From Xanthobacteraceae bacterium (GTDB lineage: Bacteria > Pseudomonadota > Alphaproteobacteria > Rhizobiales > Xanthobacteraceae), in NCBI GenBank assembly GCA_019635635.1, contig JAHBZB010000002.1:953204-1017203 (forward strand): DNA of 64,000 nt, written 5' to 3'. The notes beneath the pieces are model-generated. The model was not told the origin of the DNA and made no database searches. It saw only the letters and a list, made by a program, of their open reading frames with translations. Shown here piece after piece: positions 9,334 through 18,624 of this stretch. A program made the translations under genes and the position numbers. Within the stretch, counting starts at the first letter, position 1. Each line of letters starts with the position of its first letter.

Positions 9334-10800
9334 TTAAGCGCGGCGAACCGTCCGTGCGGCGAGCTTGGCGAGATCGTTGGTGCGCGGCGCGGGTTCCGGC
9401 GCCTTGGTCTCGGGCGCCGGAAACTCGGCAATCTCGCCCTTGAGAACCTCGGTGCGAACCGGCCGCGGCGGCGCGAACAGATTGCCCTGGCCGAATCCGA
9501 GATCGAAATCGAGCAGATCGACCACGGTCGCTTCGGTTTCGATCTTTTCCGCGACGAGGTCGATGCCGTAACGGCCGAGCAGGTCGACCAGATCGGCCGG
9601 ATGCACCTGCGCGCCGGTCTGCGGTACGCGGCCAAGCAGCAATTCGGCGCCGATTTTAAGGTAGCGCACGCCGCGCTCGGCCATCGCCTGCGGGTCGATA
9701 TGCAGGTCGGTGACGTGATCGATCGCCAGGCGGAAGCCGCGCTCACGCAACTGATGCAGGCTGTCGCGATAAACAGCGTTCGGCGAGCGGAAATCGCTCT
9801 GCGCAATCTCGATGATAAGCGACGGCGCGATCGCCTTGTTTGCGTCCAGCACATTCATGATCGGCGTCATTGCGGCGCGCTCCGAAAGCGTTTCGGAGGC
9901 GAGGTTGAAGAACAGACCGACGTCCTTCGATTTCGTAGCGAGCCGGCGCACGACTTGCACCGCGGACTGCACGAGGTTCTCGTCGAGCGAAAGCACGGCG
10001 CCACTCCGGCGCGCAGCATCAATGAAGTGCACGGCCTCGATCAGCTTGCCTTCGGGCAACCGCAGGCGCGACACGGCTTCGTAGAAACGGACCTTACGCT
10101 GCGGCAGCGTCACGATCGGTTGCAGATGCACGTCGATACGCTGATTGGCGAGCGCGTCTTTCAGAAGTGCTGCGACGTCGTTGTCCTTCAATTCGGCAAG
10201 CGGATTGACCGGACCTGCGACACGCGCGGGCGCGGCTGCATGCTGCGTCTGGGCGGACGCGATCTCGGCGACGGCTCTCGCGGCCGCCTCGGGCGAGGTC
10301 GCGAAAATCTGCTTCTGCGCGAGCATGCTCTCGTGCTCGGAAACGGTGCCGGCAAGATCGCCGACGAGTTCGGCCAGATCGCCGATTTCCTTCGCAAGCG
10401 GCTCGATATGGATTTTGAAATTCTCTTCCTGTGCCGGCGCGTTCTCGATTTTTTCGAGCCGCACGCTCAGATCACCGACCTGACGCGCGATGTCGGCGGA
10501 GGCGCGGGCGAGCGCCTCGATCCGCTCGTTATTCTCCACGCGGTCGCGGGCACGGGCGGAGACGGATTCCACCGTCAGGAGGCCAAACAGAACCGCGAGG
10601 GCGCAGAAGGCTGCCTCCACCGCGGTAACGCCGGCGGCGTAATGCAAAACCGCTCCGACCGACGCTGCTATCAGCGCCATGCAGAACGCGATGAAGAAAA
10701 AGCCTTTGCCGAACATGCCTGCTAGGAGCCCGCCACTCCTGCTAGAGCCGGGAGACCGTTCCCCCGAATCTCCCGTGGAATCATAGGCGAAGGGGGGCAC
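9334..10800 (-). CDS. Membrane protein with coiled coil and degenerate EAL domain (TipF-like)
   Basis: The N-terminus has two hydrophobic helices (FFFIAFCMALIAASVGAVL and VEAAFCALAVLFGLLTV). An acidic coiled-coil stretch and a C-terminal EAL-like domain follow. The EAL fold is recognisable (LQPIVTLPQRKVRFYEAVSRL, GFGQGNLFAPPRP) but key catalytic residues are changed. EAL reads EAV, the metal-binding DDFGTG reads DHVTDL, LKID reads LKIG, and the AEGVE-type motif reads AEKIE. Cyclic-di-GMP hydrolysis is therefore unlikely; a binding or scaffold role is plausible. The architecture matches Caulobacter TipF, a c-di-GMP receptor for flagellar placement, and cheY-cheZ lie next door. The family match is by architecture only. 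Confidence 0.75.
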   Translation of the reverse strand: MPPFAYDSTGDSGERSPGSSRSGGLLAGMFGKGFFFIAFCMALIAASVGAVLHYAAGVTAVEAAFCALAVLFGLLTVESVSARARDRVENNERIEALARASADIARQVGDLSVRLEKIENAPAQEENFKIHIEPLAKEIGDLAELVGDLAGTVSEHESMLAQKQIFATSPEAAARAVAEIASAQTQHAAAPARVAGPVNPLAELKDNDVAALLKDALANQRIDVHLQPIVTLPQRKVRFYEAVSRLRLPEGKLIEAVHFIDAARRSGAVLSLDENLVQSAVQVVRRLATKSKDVGLFFNLASETLSERAAMTPIMNVLDANKAIAPSLIIEIAQSDFRSPNAVYRDSLHQLRERGFRLAIDHVTDLHIDPQAMAERGVRYLKIGAELLLGRVPQTGAQVHPADLVDLLGRYGIDLVAEKIETEATVVDLLDFDLGFGQGNLFAPPRPVRTEVLKGEIAEFPAPETKAPEPAPRTNDLAKLAARTVRRA

Positions 10801-10914
10801 CCAAGGAAGCGCGGCTTATTGAATCTGGAAAATGGCCGCAATCGCGTTACATTTTGATGAGTCATACGGCTGTTGCCGCTGCCCGGAACGACGCACGCCG
10901 CAAGGAGGAACGAT

Positions 10915-11409
10915 ATGGCCAGCTTCATCCTCAATCGCCGCACTGTTCTCGCGGCCGGCGGCTCCTTTGTGGCAATGGGCGCTTCCGGGCTGTTGCTGCC
11001 TGCCCGTGCGCAAGGTCTGGCGCCGACCGTGTCGATGGCGGGCGGCGCCAACAATTATCATGCCCACAAAGGCGCGCCGATCGTGGAGCGCATCGGCAAA
11101 GGCGGCTTCGTGATGTCGGGCACCGTGCGCCGCGCGGGCGACGGCACGCCGCTTTCCGGACAACGCATCCAGATGTGGGCCCACACGGTCGAAGGCCGCG
11201 AGGAAGACGCGCGCAGTCACGGCGCGACGCTCACCGACAAGAACGGCGCGTTTCGTCTCGAGATGCCGCAGATCATTCCGATTTTCGGCCAGCCGCACGG
11301 TCATCTCGCCTATGACAGCGGCGAATTCAAAACCGTGTTCCTGCGTCCGGTAATGAAAAGCGCGAAGGATACGAGCCTGGAAGCGCATTTCGTGCTGGAG
11401 CCCGCCTGA
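10915..11409 (+). CDS. Tat-exported transthyretin/intradiol-dioxygenase-like small protein
   Basis: The 164-residue product begins with a twin-arginine signal (ILNRRTVLAAGGSF, hydrophobic core, LPARAQ cleavage region), so it is predicted periplasmic and folded before export. The mature part resembles the beta-sandwich of intradiol dioxygenases and carboxypeptidase-regulatory domains: SGTVRRAGDGTPLSGQRI, then TDKNGAFRLEMP. It has a histidine-rich set (YHAHKG, WAHTVEG, RSHGAT, QPHGHLAY). I do not see the two iron-ligand tyrosines of a true dioxygenase. A strong ribosome site, AAGGAGG, precedes the ATG at 10915. The haem membrane gene follows after eight bases, suggesting a redox pair. Function unknown. 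Confidence 0.72.
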   Translation: MASFILNRRTVLAAGGSFVAMGASGLLLPARAQGLAPTVSMAGGANNYHAHKGAPIVERIGKGGFVMSGTVRRAGDGTPLSGQRIQMWAHTVEGREEDARSHGATLTDKNGAFRLEMPQIIPIFGQPHGHLAYDSGEFKTVFLRPVMKSAKDTSLEAHFVLEPA

Positions 11410-11417
11410 TCACGCAG

Positions 11418-12035
11418 GTGAACGAAAAGACGGGGCCGGTTCGTGCCGCGTTGATCTGGGCCGCGCTTGCAGCCGCAATCGGCCTTCCGATCCTGCTCGC
11501 CGCGACAAGCCCGTATCTGCAATGGCGCGATGCGATTTATATTGCAGCCGGCTTTGCCGGCATCGTTGCACTCAACCTGCTGCTCGTTCAGCCGCTCCTC
11601 ATCGCCGGATATTTGCCGGGGCTGCCCGTAATCCGCGCGCGGCGCGTGCACCGCTGGCTTGGCGGCGCGCTGGTCGTGGCAATTCTTGTTCATGTCGCGG
11701 GACTCTGGATCACCAGCCCGCCGGACATGCTTGATGCGCTTCTGTTTCGCGCGCCGACATTGTTTTCGCCCTTCGGCGTGGTCGCGATGTGGGCGATCTT
11801 CGCGGCCGCGGCGCTCGCATTATTCCGCCGCCGGCTCGGACTGCGCATGTGGCGCATCACGCACATGCCGCTCGCAGTGATGATCGTCGGAGGCAGCGCC
11901 GTCCACGCAATGCTGATCGAGGGCACGATGGAGACGATGTCGAAGGCCGCCCTTTGCGCGCTTGTCATTGCCGCGACCGTGAAGGTCGTGGTCGATCTTT
12001 GGCCGCGGAAAAAGCGCCCTACTGAATCGCCTTGA
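11418..12035 (+). CDS. Ferric-reductase-like transmembrane (cytochrome b) protein
   Basis: The 205-residue polytopic protein has about six hydrophobic segments. Its histidines are placed as in the ferric reductase/YedZ (MsrQ) family: RRVHRWLGG, ILVHVAGL, RITHMPLAV and GSAVHAML. These are candidate bis-haem ligands. Start is a GTG at 11418, eight bases after the stop of the Tat-exported gene, so the pair is co-transcribed. In MsrPQ the membrane haem protein feeds electrons to a Tat-exported partner, but here the partner is not a molybdoenzyme. Its 3' end overlaps that of the convergent aminotransferase gene by 17 bases. Confidence 0.85.
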   Translation: MNEKTGPVRAALIWAALAAAIGLPILLAATSPYLQWRDAIYIAAGFAGIVALNLLLVQPLLIAGYLPGLPVIRARRVHRWLGGALVVAILVHVAGLWITSPPDMLDALLFRAPTLFSPFGVVAMWAIFAAAALALFRRRLGLRMWRITHMPLAVMIVGGSAVHAMLIEGTMETMSKAALCALVIAATVKVVVDLWPRKKRPTESP

Positions 12036-13362
12036 TGACCTTGCCGAGCTTCTCGAAAATTTCGCCGATCTGCGCTTCCGAGACGATCAGTGGCGGAGAA
12101 ACGGCGAGCGTGTCGCCCGCGATGCGGATCATCATGCCGGCGTCGTGGAAGGCGTATTCGAGCGACTCGTAACCCCGTTTGCCCGGCGCATCCTTGCGAG
12201 GCGCGAGATCGATGCCGCAGGCAAGACCGACACAGCGGATGTCGAGTACATCGGGCAAGGATTTGAGCGACATCGCAGCGTCGTACCAGAGCGGTTCGAG
12301 TTTCTTCGCGCGCGCGAACGAATCTTCCTGCTTGTAGAGATCGAGCGTGGCCAGACCCGCCGCGACCGCGAGCGGATGCGCGGAATATGTGTAGCCATGG
12401 AACAACTCGATCGCATGTTCGGGGCCTTTCATGAAGGCGTCGTAGATTCCCTTGCGCGCGATCACGCCGCCCATCGGTACCGAGCCGGAGGTGATGCCCT
12501 TCGCGAACGTAATCATGTCCGGCACCACGCCGTAGCGCTCGGCGGCGAAGGCATAGCCTAGGCGGCCATAGCCCGTGATGACTTCGTCGAAGATCAAGAG
12601 AATGCCATGCCTGTCGCAGATCTCGCGCAGCCGCTTGAGATATCCTTTCGGCGCGGGCAAGACGCCGGTCGAACCCGACATCGGCTCGACGATGACCGCC
12701 GCGATCGTGGAGGCATCATGCAGCGCGACGAGGCGTTCCAGTTCGTCGGCAAGCTCCGCGCCCCATTCCGGTTCGCCTTTCGAGAACGCCTGCTTTTCGC
12801 GGTTATAGGTCGAGGCAAGATGATCGGTGCCGCCGAGCGCAGTGCCGAACTGCTTGCGGTTTGCGACCATGCCGCCGACCGAAATGCCGCCGAAGCCGAC
12901 ACCGTGATAGCCGCGCTCGCGGCCGATCAGCCGCGTGCGCGAGGCGTTGCCGGTCACATTATGATAGGCGAGCGCGATCTTCAGCGCGGTATCGACCGCT
13001 TCCGAGCCTGAATTGCAAAAGAACACATGATCGAGATCGCCGGGCGCAAGCTCGGCGATGCGGGTCGCCAGCGTGAACGCCTGCGGATGCGAAAACTGGA
13101 ACGACGGCGCAAAATCCATCTCGCCGGCCTGTCTGCGGATCGCTTCCACTACCGGCGCGCGATTGTGCCCGGCGTTGATGCACCAAAGTCCCGCGCAGCC
13201 GTCGAGCACCTTGTGCCCGTTCGCGGCGGTGTAGTGCATGTCCTTAGCGCTGACGACGAGGCGCGGACGCTTCTTGAACGAGCGGTTTGCAGTGAAGGGG
13301 ATCCAGAACGCCTCTAGGTCGTTCGGCGCCTGCTTCGCATCGATATCGTAGGCGTAGGCCAT
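12019..13362 (-). CDS. Omega-amino acid:pyruvate aminotransferase (class III, PLP)
   Basis: Class III aminotransferase of 447 aa. N-terminal features are FWIPFTANRSFKKRPRLVV and DGCAGLWCINAGHNR, typical of omega-amino acid (beta-alanine):pyruvate transaminases. The PLP site is LIFDEVITGYGRLG, with the Schiff-base Lys in TFAKGITSG. It should interconvert beta-alanine or similar amines and malonate semialdehyde with pyruvate/alanine. The open frame extends to 13608, but the ATG at 13360-13362 has AAGGAG nine bases upstream and gives the family N-terminus MAYAYDIDAKQAPND. It is divergent from the response regulator gene. The exact substrate is inferred from family only. Confidence 0.92.
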   Translation of the reverse strand: MAYAYDIDAKQAPNDLEAFWIPFTANRSFKKRPRLVVSAKDMHYTAANGHKVLDGCAGLWCINAGHNRAPVVEAIRRQAGEMDFAPSFQFSHPQAFTLATRIAELAPGDLDHVFFCNSGSEAVDTALKIALAYHNVTGNASRTRLIGRERGYHGVGFGGISVGGMVANRKQFGTALGGTDHLASTYNREKQAFSKGEPEWGAELADELERLVALHDASTIAAVIVEPMSGSTGVLPAPKGYLKRLREICDRHGILLIFDEVITGYGRLGYAFAAERYGVVPDMITFAKGITSGSVPMGGVIARKGIYDAFMKGPEHAIELFHGYTYSAHPLAVAAGLATLDLYKQEDSFARAKKLEPLWYDAAMSLKSLPDVLDIRCVGLACGIDLAPRKDAPGKRGYESLEYAFHDAGMMIRIAGDTLAVSPPLIVSEAQIGEIFEKLGKVIKAIQ

Positions 13363-13534
13363 GGGCTTGCTCCTTGCGCGCCGAAGCCTAGCAGCGGCCT
13401 GCCGACGGCGGCCACCCCATGGCGCAAAAACAAAGGGTTTGTTTACCCTGTTTTGGCACTCTCGAACCCAATGAAATAGGGCGTTCCGAGAACGGGGCAC
13501 CCGTAACCAGTCCGCGTCGAGGGGTCGCCCGGTA

Positions 13535-14968
13535 ATGGTAAGGAATAACGGCTCGCAAGAGCCCAATAGCGTAAGCGTTGCGTCCGCCGCTTCCCGCATT
13601 CTCGTCATCGATCACGATCCGGCCACGCGCCGACTGCTTGCGAAAGCGCTCGCCAGCGTCGCGCCGCTGCCGCTCGAAATCTTCGAAGCCGAACGCCCCG
13701 AAGACGGCATCACAGCCGCGCGGCAAGGCTCGTTCTCATCCGCCGTGGTCTCGTTCGACCGCCGCGCGCTCTCGGCCAATATGGAGATGGTGGCAGCTTT
13801 GCGCGCCGCCGGAGTCCAGGGACCGATCATCGCGACTTCCGCGACGGGTTCGGTGACGGCCGCCGTCGAAGCGATCCGCGCCGGCGTCAACGATTTCGTG
13901 GTGAAGCCGTTCCAACCCAAGGAATTCGCGCGGCGCATGCTCGCGCGCATCCGTGAATACGAATCCGCCCGCGTCGCGCTCGCGGAAATTCCGGCGCACG
14001 AGACCGATGCATCCTTCGAAGGCTTCATCGGCGCGTCAGCCACCATGAAAGACGTCTATGCGCAGATCGAGCGCGTCGCCTCTTCCAAGGCGCCGGTCTT
14101 CGTCACCGGCGAAAGCGGCACCGGCAAGGAAGTCTGCGCCGAAGCGCTGCACATGCGCTCGCGCAACCACTCGGGTCCGTTCATCGCGCTGAACTGCGGC
14201 GCGATCCCGAAGGAGCTGATGGAAAGCGAAATCTTCGGCCATGTGAAAGGCGCCTTCACTTCCGCGCATGAAGACCGCGCGGGTGCCGCCGAGCTTGCGA
14301 ACGGCGGCACGCTGTTCCTCGACGAAATCTGCGAAATGGATTTTGCATTGCAGGCGAAACTCCTGCGTTTCATCCAGACCGGCACCTTCCGCCGCGTCGG
14401 CGGCGCGAAAGAGATGAAGGTGAACGTGCGCTTCGTCTGCGCGACCAACCGCGATCCTAAAGAAGAAGTGGCGACCGGCCGCTTCCGCGAAGATTTGTTT
14501 TACCGCCTGCATGTGCTGCCGATGCACCTGCCGTGCCTGCGCGAACGCGGCGGCGACATTCTCTTGCTCGCGCGCACGTTCCTCGCGCGCTTTGCCGAGG
14601 AAGAAGGCCGTCACTTTCAGGGATTCGATGCCGATGCGGAAGCCGCGCTTACGGCTTATCGCTGGCCCGGCAATGTGCGCCAGTTGCAGAACGTGATCCG
14701 CCGCGTCGTGGTGCTGCATGACGGCGAGTTCGTCACCGGCGCAATGCTCGATCTGCCCGTGGGCGCTTCGCACGAAGCCGCGCGCGACACCGGCCCGCTG
14801 CCGCGGCAACCAAGCCCGTCGATCGATCCCTACTGGATGCAGGAACAGCGCATCATCGAGGAAGCGCTTGCTGCGTTTGACGGCAATGCGCAGAAGGCGG
14901 CCGCTGCGCTCGAAATCGCGCCTTCCACTATCTACCGCAAGATGCAGAGTTGGTCGCAGGAAGGCTGA
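13535..14968 (+). CDS. Sigma-54-type response regulator with atypical receiver and GAFTSA loop
   Basis: The 477-residue product has three parts: an N-terminal receiver-like domain (about 20-140), an AAA+ domain and a Fis-type helix-turn-helix (NAQKAAAALEIAPSTIYRKMQ). The AAA+ part has Walker A GESGTGKE (192-199), Walker B GGTLFLDEI and the R-finger region FREDLFYRL. The sigma-54 contact loop reads GAFTSA (239-244) instead of GAFTGA. The receiver keeps the Lys in VVKPFQ but has DHD where DDD is usual, and a poorly fitting phospho-acceptor region (VVSFDRR), so control by phosphorylation is doubtful. Target genes unknown. Flagellar gene control is one possibility given the nearby chemotaxis genes. 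Confidence 0.85.
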   Translation: MVRNNGSQEPNSVSVASAASRILVIDHDPATRRLLAKALASVAPLPLEIFEAERPEDGITAARQGSFSSAVVSFDRRALSANMEMVAALRAAGVQGPIIATSATGSVTAAVEAIRAGVNDFVVKPFQPKEFARRMLARIREYESARVALAEIPAHETDASFEGFIGASATMKDVYAQIERVASSKAPVFVTGESGTGKEVCAEALHMRSRNHSGPFIALNCGAIPKELMESEIFGHVKGAFTSAHEDRAGAAELANGGTLFLDEICEMDFALQAKLLRFIQTGTFRRVGGAKEMKVNVRFVCATNRDPKEEVATGRFREDLFYRLHVLPMHLPCLRERGGDILLLARTFLARFAEEEGRHFQGFDADAEAALTAYRWPGNVRQLQNVIRRVVVLHDGEFVTGAMLDLPVGASHEAARDTGPLPRQPSPSIDPYWMQEQRIIEEALAAFDGNAQKAAAALEIAPSTIYRKMQSWSQEG

Positions 14969-15046
14969 TCGCGGCCTTCTTGCCGCCCCGCCCGCGCTCC
15001 GTTACCACTTTGCGATGATGGCATTTCGCCATCGCGGGGTTTTCCG

Positions 15047-15415
15047 ATGGCACTCATTGCAAACATCCTCACCGGCATCGTCGCCGCATTGCATGCTTAC
15101 TTCCTCGTCCTGGAAATGTTTTTCTGGACGCAGCCGCTCGGGCTTCGCATCTTCAACAACACGCTCCAGAAGGCGCAGGACTCCGCCGTGCTCGCCGCGA
15201 ACCAGGGCCTTTATAACGGCTTCCTCGCGGTCGGCCTGCTCTACGGAATCTTCGCGTCGAACGCTGCGGTCGGATTTCAGTTCAAGGTGTTCTTTCTGCT
15301 CTGCGTGATCGCGGCCGGGCTTTACGGCGGCTATAGCGTGTCGTCGCGCATCATCTATGTGCAGGCGCTGCCGGCGTTGATCGCGCTGATCTTCGTCTGG
15401 CTCGCCAACCGTTGA
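15047..15415 (+). CDS. DUF1304 small membrane protein
   Basis: The 122-residue protein has four hydrophobic segments and begins ALIANILTGIVAALHAYFLVLEMFFW. It also contains NQGLYNGFLAVGL, typical of DUF1304. The biochemical role of the family is unknown. Its stop overlaps the TTG start of the next membrane-protein gene (TTGA, 15412-15415), so they are translationally coupled. The gap from the response regulator is 78 bases and shows no clear terminator. Confidence 0.88.
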   Translation: MALIANILTGIVAALHAYFLVLEMFFWTQPLGLRIFNNTLQKAQDSAVLAANQGLYNGFLAVGLLYGIFASNAAVGFQFKVFFLLCVIAAGLYGGYSVSSRIIYVQALPALIALIFVWLANR

Positions 15416-15921
15416 GCTTCTTCGCGCGCTACAAGGCGGAGCTACTCGAGACGCTCGCGATCGTGCTTGCGACGCTGTCCTCTTATCTGATCGCGCGGGC
15501 GCTCAATCTTGCCGAGCCGTTCTGGGCGGTGATTACAGCCGCGATCGTCGCGCGGCTGACCGCGCGGGTCGCGGTCTATGCGGCGGTCTACCGTTTGGCC
15601 GCGACACTCGCCGGGGCGATTTACGGATTGCTGCTCGCGTTCGCGCGGCCTAGCGGATTGCCGGAGCCGCTCTTGCTCCCCCTGCTGGTCGCGCCGCTCG
15701 GACTGCTCGCCGTGTTTCAGCCAAGGCTTCGCGCCGCGCTGATCGCGGGCATCATCGTGTTTTCGGCCGCCGCACACCTCGACACACCGGTTGCACCTGC
15801 GCTCGCCCGGATCATGGAAGTTGGGCTGGGCGCGGTCGTCGCCGCCGCGATCTCGGTGCTTTTCGGCCTGATCTTTACGCTTCCGCCGCGAAAAACGCGC
15901 CCCGGGGCTGGGAATCCGTAG
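15412..15921 (+). CDS. FUSC-like (aromatic acid exporter-type) membrane protein, short
   Basis: The 169-residue protein begins with a short amphipathic stretch ([24 protein letters not shown]). About five hydrophobic segments follow, including [21 protein letters not shown], which resembles the FUSC / aromatic acid exporter membrane domain. Full FUSC proteins are much longer, and here only the membrane half is present, as in small single-domain members. Start is a TTG overlapping the DUF1304 stop. The C-terminus is a basic tail ([10 protein letters not shown]). Whether it exports anything cannot be told. The family call is moderate. Confidence 0.65.
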   Translation: MSFFARYKAELLETLAIVLATLSSYLIARALNLAEPFWAVITAAIVARLTARVAVYAAVYRLAATLAGAIYGLLLAFARPSGLPEPLLLPLLVAPLGLLAVFQPRLRAALIAGIIVFSAAAHLDTPVAPALARIMEVGLGAVVAAAISVLFGLIFTLPPRKTRPGAGNP

Positions 15922-15947
15922 CGGTTTTCTGCTATCCGCCTGCCATC

Positions 15948-17420
15948 ATGAGCAAGCCTCAGCGAATAAAGCCTCGCCTACCCCGCGGCCTCGAAGACCG
16001 GGGCCCGGAAGAATTGCGCGCGCTCCGCGAAATGTCGGAGGCGATCCGGCGCGTTTACGAGCGCTATGGCTTCGAGGCGGTCGAAACGCCCGCGATCGAA
16101 TACACCGACGCGCTCGGAAAATTCCTGCCCGACTCCGACCGCCCGAACGAAGGCGTGTTCTCGTTTCAGGACGACGACGAACAGTGGATGTCGCTGCGCT
16201 ACGATCTCACCGCGCCGCTCGCGCGTTACGTCGCCGCGAACTTCGATAGTCTGCCGAAGCCCTATCGCTCGTATCGTTTCGGCAACGTGTTCAGAAACGA
16301 AAAGCCGGGCCCGGGCCGATTCCGCCAATTTTTACAATTCGACGCCGACACGGTCGGCTCGTCCACTGTCGCGGCCGACGCCGAGATGTGCATGATGGCC
16401 GCCGATACGCTGGAAGCGCTCGGGATTGCGCGCGGCGATTACGTCATCAAGGTCAACAACCGCAAGGTGCTCGACGGCGTGATGGATGCCGCGAACATCG
16501 CAGCCGAGCAGCGCCTCACCGTGCTGCGCGCGATCGACAAGCTCGACCGCCTCGGCATCGACGGCGTGAAGCAATTACTCGGCACCGGCCGCAAGGACGA
16601 ATCCGGCGACTTCACCAAGGGTGCGGGGCTGGACGCGAGCGGCATCGACGCGATCGCGAAATTCGTCGCGGCCAAAGGCGAAGGCAATCGCGAGACGGTC
16701 GAAAACATCAAGAAGAACGTGAAGCTCTCGCCCGCAGGCGAAGAAGGCATCGAAGAACTCGTCACCATCAGCAAGCTCATTGCTGCGAGCGGCTACGAAG
16801 ACCGCGTGAAGATCGATCCTTCGGTCGTGCGTGGGCTCGAATATTACACCGGCCCGGTTTACGAGGCAGAGCTTACGTTCCAGACCAAGGACGAAAAAGG
16901 AAATCCGGTGCGCTTCGGCTCGGTCGGCGGCGGCGGCCGCTATGACGGGCTGATTGCGCGCTTCCGCGCCGAGCCCGTGCCCGCGACCGGCTTCTCGATC
17001 GGCGTGTCGCGCCTGCTCGCCGCCCTTCGCATGCTGAAGAAGATCGACGACAAGCCGGAGTTCGGCCCGGTCGTGGTGACGATTTTCGATAAGGACCGCG
17101 TCGCCGACTATCAGGCGATGGTGAAAGAGTTGCGGCTCGCGAACATCCGCTCCGAACTTTATCTCGGCAATCCGAAAAATTTCGGCAATCAGTTGAAATA
17201 TGCCGACCGGCGCAATTCCCCAGTCGCGATTATTCAGGGCGGCGACGAACTTGCGCGCGGCGAAGTGCAGATCAAGGACCTGATCGACGGCAAGAAGGCG
17301 GCCGAAGCGATCGCTTCCAACGCCGAATGGCGCGCCTCGCGCCCCGCGCAGTTCTCGGTTGCGCGCGAGAAGCTGGTCGAGACCGTGCAGGAAGTGCTGA
17401 AGCGGCACGGCATCCATTGA
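15948..17420 (+). CDS. hisS: Histidyl-tRNA synthetase
   Basis: Class II synthetase of 490 aa. Motif 2 region: [30 protein letters not shown]. HisRS-specific loops: [14 protein letters not shown] (HisA motif) and the motif 3 segment [11 protein letters not shown]. An anticodon-binding domain follows ([22 protein letters not shown]). It is longer than the E. coli enzyme (424 aa), as usual for the Rhizobiales form, with an insertion in the middle. hisZ, a paralogue of the catalytic core, and hisG follow on the same strand, so translation and histidine synthesis genes are grouped. Confidence 0.97.
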   Translation: MSKPQRIKPRLPRGLEDRGPEELRALREMSEAIRRVYERYGFEAVETPAIEYTDALGKFLPDSDRPNEGVFSFQDDDEQWMSLRYDLTAPLARYVAANFDSLPKPYRSYRFGNVFRNEKPGPGRFRQFLQFDADTVGSSTVAADAEMCMMAADTLEALGIARGDYVIKVNNRKVLDGVMDAANIAAEQRLTVLRAIDKLDRLGIDGVKQLLGTGRKDESGDFTKGAGLDASGIDAIAKFVAAKGEGNRETVENIKKNVKLSPAGEEGIEELVTISKLIAASGYEDRVKIDPSVVRGLEYYTGPVYEAELTFQTKDEKGNPVRFGSVGGGGRYDGLIARFRAEPVPATGFSIGVSRLLAALRMLKKIDDKPEFGPVVVTIFDKDRVADYQAMVKELRLANIRSELYLGNPKNFGNQLKYADRRNSPVAIIQGGDELARGEVQIKDLIDGKKAAEAIASNAEWRASRPAQFSVAREKLVETVQEVLKRHGIH

Positions 17421-17444
17421 TCGCCGCCCGCTAACCTTCCGCCC

Positions 17445-17462
17445 GGGGCGCGATAGCGCCCC
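17445..17462 (+). other. GC-rich hairpin between hisS and hisZ
   Basis: A perfect inverted repeat, GGGGCGC-GATA-GCGCCCC, lies in the 70-base hisS-hisZ spacer. No U-run follows, so it is not a standard intrinsic terminator. It could slow or stabilise the transcript between the two genes. Role uncertain. Confidence 0.5.
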
Positions 17463-17490
17463 ATCCCGTCCCCTGCTACAAGCCCGCGCC

Positions 17491-18624
17491 ATGAAGACAG
17501 GCAACCAGAACGGCAAGAACGGCTTTTCCGCCGCCCTCGTGGACCTCTACGAGCGCGCCGGTTACGCGCGCGTCGAGCCCGCGATTCTGCAGCCCGCCGA
17601 GATTTTTCTCGAGCTTTCGGGCGAGGAACTGCGCCGCCGTCTCTTTATCTTCACAGACTCCACCGGAGATGAACTCTGCCTGCGCCCGGACCTGACGATC
17701 CCGGTGTGCCGCGCGCATATCGAGAAAAAGGGTCAGGCCGCGAACTACTGCTATCTCGGGCCGATCTTCCGCGACCGCGGCGGCGGCAGCGGCGAGTATC
17801 TGCAAGCCGGAATCGAACAACTGGGCCGCGAAGACAAATCCGCAGCCGACGCGGAATGCCTGATGCTCGCGCTCGACTCCGCGAAAGTTTTCGGCATCGA
17901 CGCGCCCGCGATCCGCATGGGCGATGTCGGCCTGTTCTCCGCGCTCGTCGCCGCGCTGAAACTCCCGCCCGCATGGCAGCGGCGGCTCTTGAAAGACTTC
18001 AACCGCACCGGGACGCTGGAAGCAGACCTCGCCTCGCTCCGCTCGAAGAGCGATCCGCGCGCCTCGCACGCCGGCGTGCTCGCAGCCCTCGAAGGTGCGG
18101 ACCCGAAAGCAGCGCGCGCTTTCGTCACCGACCTTCTTTCGATTGCGGGCATTTCCGCGGTCGGCGGCCGTACGGTCGAGGAAATTGCCGAGCGCTTTCT
18201 GGAACAATCCTCGCGCGGCGCGACTTCCGATCTCGCGCCGGAAGCGGCAAGCGTGCTCGAAAAATATCTGCGCATCGCGGGCGATCCTGACGAGGCGCTG
18301 ACGGCGCTGCGCGCGCTGGCAGCCGAAGCGAAGCTCGACCTGTCGGAAGCATTGGAGGCTTTCGAGCAGCGCACCGGTTTCATCGCAGCGGCCGGCATCG
18401 ATGTTTCCAAGATCAAGTTCGCGACCGCATTCGGCCGCGCGCTCGATTATTATTCGGGCATGGTGTTCGAACTTTACGATCCGTTCGAGCGGGTGAACTG
18501 GCCGCTCGCAGCCGGCGGGCGCTACGACAATCTGCTCACGCTGCTCGGCAACCCCTCGCCCGTTCCCGCGGTCGGCTTTGCCGCCTGGGTCGAGGAACTC
18601 GAAAAAGCGGGAGGCGCGGCATGA
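17491..18624 (+). CDS. hisZ: ATP phosphoribosyltransferase regulatory subunit
   Basis: A 377-residue HisRS-like protein without synthetase function. It has the class II fold motifs ([40 protein letters not shown]) and ends with [16 protein letters not shown] plus [12 protein letters not shown]. The anticodon-binding domain of HisS is missing. In organisms with HisZ it combines with a HisG to form the first enzyme of histidine synthesis and carries the feedback site. Its stop overlaps the hisG ATG by four bases (18621-18624), which fits a stoichiometric complex. Confidence 0.94.
   Translation: MKTGNQNGKNGFSAALVDLYERAGYARVEPAILQPAEIFLELSGEELRRRLFIFTDSTGDELCLRPDLTIPVCRAHIEKKGQAANYCYLGPIFRDRGGGSGEYLQAGIEQLGREDKSAADAECLMLALDSAKVFGIDAPAIRMGDVGLFSALVAALKLPPAWQRRLLKDFNRTGTLEADLASLRSKSDPRASHAGVLAALEGADPKAARAFVTDLLSIAGISAVGGRTVEEIAERFLEQSSRGATSDLAPEAASVLEKYLRIAGDPDEALTALRALAAEAKLDLSEALEAFEQRTGFIAAAGIDVSKIKFATAFGRALDYYSGMVFELYDPFERVNWPLAAGGRYDNLLTLLGNPSPVPAVGFAAWVEELEKAGGAA

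Noticed and set aside
8428..10725. Plus-strand frame of 765 codons opposite the HAD and EAL genes
   Set aside because: Antisense shadow; Arg/His-rich translation without a fold.
13454..13469. TGGCAC before the response-regulator gene as a sigma-54 promoter
   Set aside because: The -12 GC is absent at the required ten-base distance (AACC is found there).
13483..13493. GTTC-CGA-GAAC palindrome between the aminotransferase and response-regulator genes
   Set aside because: Short and isolated; does not match LexA (GAAC-N7-GAAC type) or another site I know, so chance is likely.
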